NCBI GenBank assembly: GCA_943845485.1
Contig: CALTNV010000038.1
Location: forward strand, 1 to 13,398
Reading direction: 5' to 3'
Source of the DNA: an uncultured Flavobacteriales bacterium
GTDB lineage: Bacteria > Bacteroidota > Bacteroidia > Flavobacteriales > CALTNV01
Length of the DNA stretch: 13,398 bases
The position numbers and the translations under genes are program-made. Shown here in pieces: positions 8,401 through 13,398 of the stretch. Under the pieces are notes generated by a model. It saw only the letters and a list, made by a program, of their open reading frames with translations, made no database searches and had not been told where the DNA came from. Every line of letters begins with the position of its first letter. Position 1 is the first letter of the stretch.

Positions 8401-8595
8401 TTAGATACAAAGTTGTAACTTAACGCTTCTTAAATCGTTTTTGTTAACCATTCCGAATTTCGTTAAACGACGCTTTCTCTTTTTAGATTTCTTAGTCAAA
8501 ATATGACTTTTGAAAGCGTGTTTTCTTTTAATGGCACCAGTACCAGTAAGAACGAAACGTTTCTTTGCACTAGAATTAGTTTTCATTTTAGGCAT
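8401..8595 (-). CDS. rpmI: 50S ribosomal protein bL35
   Basis: This is a 64-residue, strongly basic large-subunit protein of the bL35 family. The N-terminus [14 protein letters not shown] and the internal [27 protein letters not shown] stretch (its key points are GTG at 18-20 and HILTKKS) are diagnostic, and the length matches the family. It sits between infC (29-base gap) and rplT, the usual order. No Shine-Dalgarno sequence precedes its ATG, as is usual for Bacteroidota. The C-terminus ends KLQLCI, slightly variable but normal for the family. Confidence 0.97.
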   Translation of the reverse strand: MPKMKTNSSAKKRFVLTGTGAIKRKHAFKSHILTKKSKKRKRRLTKFGMVNKNDLRSVKLQLCI

Positions 8596-8624
8596 AATCG
8601 CTGTCTTTATATATTAATTTATTC

Positions 8625-9176
8625 TTATTTCTTCTTTATTGGGGCAAACATCATTATCATTCTTTTACCTTCTAATTTTGGCATTTGCTCAACTGTAGCT
8701 AAATCTTTTAACTCCGTGGCAAATTTTAATAATAATATTTCACCTCTTTCTTTAAATACAATTGTTCTTCCTTTGAAGAAAACATAAGCTTTTACTTTTG
8801 ATCCTTCTTCAATGAATTTTTTTGCATGATTTAATTTAAATTCAAAATCATGATCGTCTGTATTTGGTCCAAAACGAATCTCCTTAACTACAACTTTAGA
8901 TTGTTTAGATTTTAATTCCTTTTGTTTCTTCTTTTGATTGTAAAGAAATTTTTGGTAATCAATAATCTTACAAACCGGAGGAACCGCTTTAGGAGAAATT
9001 TCTACTAAATCTAGGTTCATATCTTCAGCCATCTTAATAGCTTCCCTAGTATTGTAAATACCAGGTTCAACACCTTCTGCAACCAAACGTATTTCAGGTA
9101 CTCTGATGTAACCATTAATTCTATACTCAGGTTTCTCAACCCTTTCTTGTCTCTGATATCTGTTTCTTTTTGCTAT
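8625..9176 (-). CDS. infC: Translation initiation factor IF-3, with a probable AUA start codon
   Basis: IF-3 binds the 30S subunit, prevents premature 50S joining and checks the start codon and initiator tRNA. Conserved motifs include [14 protein letters not shown] (residues 18-31), LDLVEISP (55-62), [14 protein letters not shown] (66-79), [15 protein letters not shown] and the C-terminal [15 protein letters not shown] (169-183). A start at the first standard codon, TTG at 9084-9086, would delete the N-terminal helix and the RING segment. Reading back in frame gives [10 protein letters not shown], then GTC, TTA, GAC, GAG and a stop TAG at 9189-9191. The only suitable initiator is ATA at 9174-9176, preceded by AGGAGG with 8 bases between, giving a normal 183-residue IF-3. 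This parallels the AUU start of E. coli infC used in autoregulation. Product certain; start well supported but inferred. Confidence 0.95.
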   Translation of the reverse strand: MAKRNRYQRQERVEKPEYRINGYIRVPEIRLVAEGVEPGIYNTREAIKMAEDMNLDLVEISPKAVPPVCKIIDYQKFLYNQKKKQKELKSKQSKVVVKEIRFGPNTDDHDFEFKLNHAKKFIEEGSKVKAYVFFKGRTIVFKERGEILLLKFATELKDLATVEQMPKLEGKRMIMMFAPIKKK

Positions 9177-9190
9177 GACTAAGTCCTCCT
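9174..9190 (-). promoter_or_regulatory. Strong Shine-Dalgarno and AUA initiator of infC
   Basis: On the minus strand AGGAGG (9190-9185) is followed by 8 bases and then ATA (9176-9174). It overlaps the in-frame TAG at 9189-9191, which rules out a start further upstream. I could not find a comparable SD before the other genes of the window, so this element stands out. A strong SD plus a weak start codon is the arrangement expected for IF-3-sensitive translation. Confidence 0.75.
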
Positions 9191-9196
9191 ATTATT

Positions 9197-11125
9197 TTAG
9201 TTAAGTTCTTTATTTATTTCTTTATTTACCATTTCAGCAAATTCTTTAATAGTAAACGTTCCTATGTCTCCTTCTTTGTGTTTCCTTACAGATACTTTTC
9301 CTTCTTCAACTTCTTTCTCACCAATAATTAGCATGAAAGGAATTTTTTGAACTTCGGCATCTCTAATTTTTCTACCAATTTTTTCAGCACGTTCATCTAT
9401 CAATCCGCGAATTTCAGAATTTTTTAGCAAACTTGAAACTTTTTCGGCATAATTTTGATATTTTTCGCTAATTGGTAATATTATATATTGATTTGGTGTT
9501 AACCAAAGTGGGAAATTACCAGCACAATGCTCTAGTAAAACAGCAACAAACCTTTCTAAAGATCCAAAAGGTGCTCTATGAATCATAACAGGTCTATGCT
9601 TTTCTCCGTCAACTCCAGTATATTCTAAATTGAACCTCTCTGGTAAGTTATAATCTACCTGAATTGTTCCTAACTGCCATTGACGCCCTAAAGCATCTTT
9701 TACCATAAAGTCTAGTTTAGGACCATAAAAAGCTGCTTCTCCATATTCTACAACAGTTTTTAATCCTTTTTCCTCAGTAGCTTCTATAATTGCCTTTTCA
9801 GCTTTATCCCAGTTCTCTGTTGATCCAATGTATTTTTCAGGTTTTTCAGGATCCCTTAAAGATATTTGAGCAGTAAAATCTTCAAAACTTAAGGTTCTAA
9901 AAATATATAATACTAGATCAATCACATCTTGAAATTCCTTTTTTACCTGCTCTGGAGTACAAAATATATGTGCATCATCTTGTGTAAAACTTCTTACACG
10001 TGTTAAACCATGTAGTTCTCCTGATTGTTCATATCTATAAACTGTTCCAAATTCAGCATATCTTACTGGTAGTTCTCTATATGATTTTGGTTTAGCATTG
10101 TAAATCTCACAATGGTGAGGACAATTCATAGGTTTTAATAAGTATTCCTCTTTGTCGTCAGGTGTATGAATTGGCTGAAAACTATCTTCTCCATATTTAG
10201 CATAGTGTCCTGAAGTTTCATATAATGACTTGTGACCAATATGTGGAGTGATCACTTGTTCATATCCTGCTTCACGTTGTGCTTTCTTTAAAAAGTTTTC
10301 TAGTCTTTCTCTTAAGGCAGCGCCTTTTGGTAACCATAAAGGTAAACCTTGTCCAACAGTTTGAGAAAAAGTAAAAAGTTCTAACTCTTTTCCAAGTTTT
10401 CTATGGTCTCTTTTCTTGGCTTCTTCAAGCTGAACTAAATATTCTTCAAGTAAAGCTTGTTTTGGAAATGATACACCATATACACGTGTTAATTGTTTAT
10501 TCTTTTCATCACCTCTCCAATATGCACCAGCTACACTCATCACTTTCACGGCTTTTATTAAACCTGTGTTTGGAATGTGACCTCCTCTACATAAATCCGT
10601 AAAATCGCTATGTTCACAAAACGTAATATCTCCGTCTTCTAAATTTGAAATTAATTCTTCTTTGTATTCATTTGCTTTATAATGCTCTAAAGCTTCTTGT
10701 TTTGATACACTTTTTTTAATGAAAACTGCTTTTTCTCTAGCAAATTCAAGCATTTTCTTCTCTATAGCAGGGAAATCTTTTTCATTAATAATCTCTTCAC
10801 CTAAATCAACATCATAATAGAATCCATTATCAATTGCTGGTCCTATTGTTAATTTTGCATCGGGGTGAAAAAACAAAATAGCTTGAGCCAATACGTGAGC
10901 AGATGAATGCCAGAAAGCATTTTTTCCTTTTTCATCATCCCAGGTGAAGAATTTTAATTCTCCATTTTCAGTAATAGGAGCACCTAATTCAATGGTTTTT
11001 CCATTTAAAGTACCAGTTAGTACTTTTTTTGCTAAACTATTACTAATTTTTTTAGCTACTTCTATACCTGTTGTTCCTGATTCAACCTCAAGTATACTCC
11101 CGTTTGGTAAAGTTATTTCTAACAT
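9197..11125 (-). CDS. thrS: Threonyl-tRNA synthetase
   Basis: This class II synthetase charges tRNA-Thr with threonine in the cytoplasm. At 642 residues it is full length. Domains run in order: TGS (about 1-62); editing domain with HSSAH (H73, H77) and C179/H183 in DLCRGGH; catalytic core (about 240-540) with zinc ligands C335 in MNCPHHC, H386 in DDAHIFC and H516 in MIHRAPFGS; motif 2 around R364; motif 3 R525 in GSLERF; and the anticodon-binding domain (about 545-642) with the LIIGEKEV strand. All key residues for activation and for clearing mischarged serine are present. It is followed by infC after 20 bases. The 74-base upstream gap holds a candidate promoter. Confidence 0.99.
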   Translation of the reverse strand: MLEITLPNGSILEVESGTTGIEVAKKISNSLAKKVLTGTLNGKTIELGAPITENGELKFFTWDDEKGKNAFWHSSAHVLAQAILFFHPDAKLTIGPAIDNGFYYDVDLGEEIINEKDFPAIEKKMLEFAREKAVFIKKSVSKQEALEHYKANEYKEELISNLEDGDITFCEHSDFTDLCRGGHIPNTGLIKAVKVMSVAGAYWRGDEKNKQLTRVYGVSFPKQALLEEYLVQLEEAKKRDHRKLGKELELFTFSQTVGQGLPLWLPKGAALRERLENFLKKAQREAGYEQVITPHIGHKSLYETSGHYAKYGEDSFQPIHTPDDKEEYLLKPMNCPHHCEIYNAKPKSYRELPVRYAEFGTVYRYEQSGELHGLTRVRSFTQDDAHIFCTPEQVKKEFQDVIDLVLYIFRTLSFEDFTAQISLRDPEKPEKYIGSTENWDKAEKAIIEATEEKGLKTVVEYGEAAFYGPKLDFMVKDALGRQWQLGTIQVDYNLPERFNLEYTGVDGEKHRPVMIHRAPFGSLERFVAVLLEHCAGNFPLWLTPNQYIILPISEKYQNYAEKVSSLLKNSEIRGLIDERAEKIGRKIRDAEVQKIPFMLIIGEKEVEEGKVSVRKHKEGDIGTFTIKEFAEMVNKEINKELN

Positions 11126-11154
11126 ATTTATCTTTAAATCTTTAAATATCTTTA

Positions 11155-11162
11155 CAAATGTA
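11155..11162 (-). promoter_or_regulatory. Candidate -7 promoter element for thrS
   Basis: The minus-strand reading is TACATTTG, a full match to the Bacteroidota -7 consensus TAnnTTTG, about 30 bases before the thrS ATG. A start about 7 bases downstream would give a leader of some 20-25 bases. No clear TTTG -33 box is seen at the expected spacing. If real, it lets thrS-infC-rpmI-rplT be transcribed separately from the pheT-SDR-VOC genes upstream. Confidence 0.4.
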
Positions 11163-11199
11163 ATTAAACATATTGTTTTTTATATTGATATTGAATGCA

Positions 11200-12258
11200 T
11201 TAATCTTTAATTCTACTGAATTTTAAGGCTTTAAGCATAATGTTTGAATAAGGTTTTCTTGGGTCTCTTTTAGATACATCCATGAAAATCCCAAATTTTT
11301 CTAATATTGGTATTTTGTAAACTTCTATCAATTCTAATAATATGCCATCTGGATCTTCAATATAAGTAGAGTGAATTCTTGTTTTTCCCATCATTAATCC
11401 ACTACTACTGTCGCAAGTGAATGGATGGCCAATTTTAGCTAAATCTTCACCTAAACCAACCATTCCTTTAACATCAAAACCGATATGAACAAATCCAATA
11501 TCTCCCCAAATTCTATTTTTCCATAATTTCAATGGTGACCTGTCTAAAACTTGAACTAACTCTATAAAAGTAGAGTTAATTGTTTTTCCAAAACCACCTG
11601 TTGGTATTTCACTTTGAGTTAGTAGAACTCTTCTAAATTTATTATTTCCTCCCCTAAGGGATTTAAAGTCTTCAAAATCGCCTGTTTCATCATAAACGAC
11701 TTTATCATACCCTAAGGCACTATAACATTTTATTGAGTTTTCTATATCTGACACTCCGAGGGTACATCCAATATTACTTCCTGAAACATGACCTAAATCA
11801 ATATACCAATTTTGGTGAGGTAATATTTGAAAGTATAAACCATTAGGGTCAACAACAAAAAAAGTTTGTTCTCCATTAGGAGTTTCTGTAATTTCAGAAA
11901 TGATTGATTTTGGAGATTCTTTTAAAAATAAGTCGTAATGTTTTTGAATGTTTTTTGTTTTTATTTTACCAATAAAAATTCCTATATCACCAAGCTTCGT
12001 TTCAAAGTTTGGCTGTGAAGCAGAAAATGATTTAGGTTCAACAACTTCCATGGCACAACCTCCTTGAAGATTCAGAATCATTGCAGCTCTTTTGTTGATA
12101 ATTTCATCTTTTGTATAACCTTGCATTAAAGGAGCTTCAGCAACGGCATCAAAAAAAGGAATGTCCATTCCGAAAAACTTTCTGTAAAATGCCCAAGAGC
12201 TATCTAAATTACTTGTTCCAACTCCTAAATGTTGAATACTATTAACGTTTTTGTACAT
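11200..12258 (-). CDS. Two-domain VOC-superfamily protein (glyoxalase fold), unknown substrate
   Basis: This 352-residue protein contains four beta-alpha-beta-beta-beta modules, making two tandem VOC domains (about 5-150 and 158-316). VOC enzymes use a divalent metal and include glyoxalase I, epimerases, fosfomycin-resistance enzymes and extradiol dioxygenases. Module 1 has H10 (IQHLGVG) and E71 (CAMEVVEP). Module 2 has F95 and Q144 where ligands are expected. Module 3 has T166 at the histidine position but keeps E233 (TFIELVQ). Module 4 has H258 (FVHIGFD) and E309 (GILLELIEV). The best-preserved site is therefore E233/H258/E309 in the C-terminal domain, closer to a glyoxalase or epimerase layout than to the H-H-E set of extradiol dioxygenases and HPPD. 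It lies 5 bases behind the SDR gene, so the two probably act together. The substrate cannot be inferred. Confidence 0.8.
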   Translation of the reverse strand: MYKNVNSIQHLGVGTSNLDSSWAFYRKFFGMDIPFFDAVAEAPLMQGYTKDEIINKRAAMILNLQGGCAMEVVEPKSFSASQPNFETKLGDIGIFIGKIKTKNIQKHYDLFLKESPKSIISEITETPNGEQTFFVVDPNGLYFQILPHQNWYIDLGHVSGSNIGCTLGVSDIENSIKCYSALGYDKVVYDETGDFEDFKSLRGGNNKFRRVLLTQSEIPTGGFGKTINSTFIELVQVLDRSPLKLWKNRIWGDIGFVHIGFDVKGMVGLGEDLAKIGHPFTCDSSSGLMMGKTRIHSTYIEDPDGILLELIEVYKIPILEKFGIFMDVSKRDPRKPYSNIMLKALKFSRIKD

Positions 12259-12263
12259 ATTGT

Positions 12264-13301
12264 TTATAGTTCATTTTTATTTAGCCAAACAACTGTGTTT
12301 TCAATACCTTGTTTAACAGGGGTTATTTTATAATCTAATTCAATTTCTGCTTTAGAACAGTCTGTAATCCAATCTTTTTGAAGTTTTATAGCCCATTTAT
12401 AGCCCATTTTTGGTGCTTTATTAAAGTTAGATGCTAGAAAATCTTCTATCTTTCCAAAAATATTTATAATAGAAAAAGGAACACTAAAAAGTTTTTGTTT
12501 CGTTCCTGAGATATCTTCAATTTCTTGAATAAAGTGATTGAATGAGTAGTTTTCTCCTCCAAGAATATATTTTTCTCCAGATTTACCTTTTATCATGGCC
12601 ATAATATGTCCTGCAACAACATCATAAACATAAGCATAGTTTGCTACTTCGTTACCATCACCCAATTTAAATTTCCATTTACCTTTTCTGGCTTTATTAA
12701 TAATGTCAGTAATGGTATTGCTTTGTCCCATTACACCAGGGCCATAAAGTCTTGTTGGATTTACAATAATGATATCTTGATTTTCTTTTGAAAGTCTTAC
12801 AATTATCTCATCACAGATGAATTTACTCTCTTCATAATCTCCAAAAAAGCCTAATTTTCTGTAAGATTTTTCATTTACAGGCTCTTTTTTATAAGATGGT
12901 CCTATGGTTCCTGCAGAAGAAGTCACAACCGTTTTTTGTATGTTGTGTTTTTTAGCCAGTTTCAATAAACTAAGTGTCCCACCAATATTTATTTCATAAA
13001 AAATACTTGGATCTTTAGCCCAATTACTTGCATGAGCTGCGGTGTGAAAAATATATTTGCAATTTTTTAAAGCTTCCTCATATGTTTCTGGCCTTAGCAA
13101 GTCGCCTTTAATTAGCTGAATATTAGGATGGTCTACTATCGAATTTGTTTTTGAACGATAGAGTCCAACTACTTGAATATCTAATTCTGCCAAAGTTCTA
13201 GCTAAATTTGATGCTAAATAACCTCCTACTCCAGTGATAAAACACTTTCCGTCAGGTAATATACCTTTTGATAGAGAAGGGTGAACTTCAAAATGTTTCA
13301 T
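12264..13301 (-). CDS. Extended short-chain dehydrogenase (NAD-dependent epimerase/dehydratase family)
   Basis: This is a 345-residue extended SDR with a Rossmann fold binding NAD(P). After about 19 extra N-terminal residues comes FITGVGGYLASNLA, where the usual third glycine of TGxxGxxG is alanine (A30). Further marks are KGDLLRP (65-71), FHTAAHAS (85-92), VVTSSAG (125-131), the catalytic Y156-x-x-x-K160 in GDYEESKF, and NPTRLYGPG (181-189). The serine, tyrosine and lysine are all present, so it should be active. The overall pattern resembles 3-beta-hydroxysteroid dehydrogenase or dihydroflavonol-reductase-like members more than classic sugar epimerases, but the substrate is open. It begins 7 bases after the pheT stop and is followed after 5 bases by the VOC gene. 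Confidence 0.88.
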   Translation of the reverse strand: MKHFEVHPSLSKGILPDGKCFITGVGGYLASNLARTLAELDIQVVGLYRSKTNSIVDHPNIQLIKGDLLRPETYEEALKNCKYIFHTAAHASNWAKDPSIFYEINIGGTLSLLKLAKKHNIQKTVVTSSAGTIGPSYKKEPVNEKSYRKLGFFGDYEESKFICDEIIVRLSKENQDIIIVNPTRLYGPGVMGQSNTITDIINKARKGKWKFKLGDGNEVANYAYVYDVVAGHIMAMIKGKSGEKYILGGENYSFNHFIQEIEDISGTKQKLFSVPFSIINIFGKIEDFLASNFNKAPKMGYKWAIKLQKDWITDCSKAEIELDYKITPVKQGIENTVVWLNKNEL

Positions 13302-13308
13302 GATTAAT

Positions 13309-13398
13309 TTATCTTAATGTTGCTCCTAATTTATTTTCAAGGTTTGAAGTGATTTTTTGCATCACTTTATCTATTTGTTTATCTGTTAATGTTGCTTT
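13309..13398 (-). CDS. pheT: Phenylalanyl-tRNA synthetase beta subunit, C-terminal end only
   Basis: The frame is open to the window edge and stops with TAA at 13309-13311, giving 29 residues. They read KATLTDKQIDKVMQKI, then TSNLENKLGATLR. This is the typical end of the anticodon-binding (FDX-ACB) domain of PheT, where TLTD-x-x-ID-x-x-M-x-x-I and a terminal ELGA-x-LR are conserved. The gene is cut by the window, so nothing can be said about the catalytic-like domains. It is the most upstream visible gene of the minus-strand group. Confidence 0.85.
   Translation of the reverse strand, partial: KATLTDKQIDKVMQKITSNLENKLGATLR

Noticed and set aside
8503..8787. Open frame of 94 codons on the plus strand across rpmI and infC
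   Set aside because: It overlaps two conserved genes on the other strand and has no recognisable protein features.
9084..9086. TTG at 9084-9086 as the start of infC
   Set aside because: It would remove 30 residues that include the conserved RING segment; homology clearly continues upstream.
10944..11210. Open frame on the plus strand over the thrS start and upstream gap
   Set aside because: Antisense to the conserved TGS domain of ThrRS; hydrophobic composition comes from the AT-rich reverse reading.
11200..12258. Annotation of the VOC protein as 4-hydroxyphenylpyruvate dioxygenase
   Set aside because: Length is similar, but the first histidine of the H-H-E iron site is replaced (T166) and the C-terminal helix region typical of HPPD is not recognisable.
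12606..12791. Short open frame on the plus strand inside the SDR gene
   Set aside because: Antisense to conserved SDR motifs, with no start context or family features.

Overview
The window is AT-rich and looks like a chromosomal piece from a member of the Bacteroidota, most likely a flavobacterium-like or related marine lineage. The reasons are a protein with a C-terminal type IX secretion sorting domain, a LytS/LytTR regulator pair, candidate TAnnTTTG -7 promoter elements, and almost no Shine-Dalgarno (SD) sequences in front of genes. I see no insertion sequence, prophage, tRNA, rRNA or CRISPR array.

Left block (minus strand, 7-3319): a small lipoprotein of unknown function, then a membrane sensor kinase of the LytS type overlapping by 14 bases with its LytTR response regulator. 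Middle block (plus strand, 3592-7916): a large secreted beta-propeller-like protein with a type IX sorting tail, a lipoprotein fusing methionine sulfoxide reductases B and A, and an exported DUF4139-like protein. All three products are predicted to leave the cytoplasm, so this is an envelope/secretion block. A perfect 14+14 base palindrome at 7924-7951 lies between this block and the convergent operon to its right.

Right block (minus strand, 13398 down to 7973): the last 29 codons of pheT, an extended SDR (NAD(P)-dependent epimerase/dehydratase type), a two-domain VOC (glyoxalase-fold) protein, thrS, infC, rpmI and rplT. The last four form the classic translation cluster. The SDR and VOC genes are packed 7 and 5 bases apart directly behind pheT, so they are probably cotranscribed with it. 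thrS may have its own promoter.

The most notable observation is the infC start. The frame has no ATG, GTG, TTG or CTG before residue 31 of the conserved protein, and an in-frame stop lies just upstream. The only well-placed initiator is an AUA codon 8 bases after a perfect AGGAGG, the only strong SD I find in front of a gene here. This suggests IF-3 autoregulation through a non-canonical start, by analogy with the AUU start of E. coli infC. No clearly new multi-gene system is visible. The next most interesting items are the SDR-VOC pair inside a translation operon and the unrecognised periplasmic sensor domain of the kinase.
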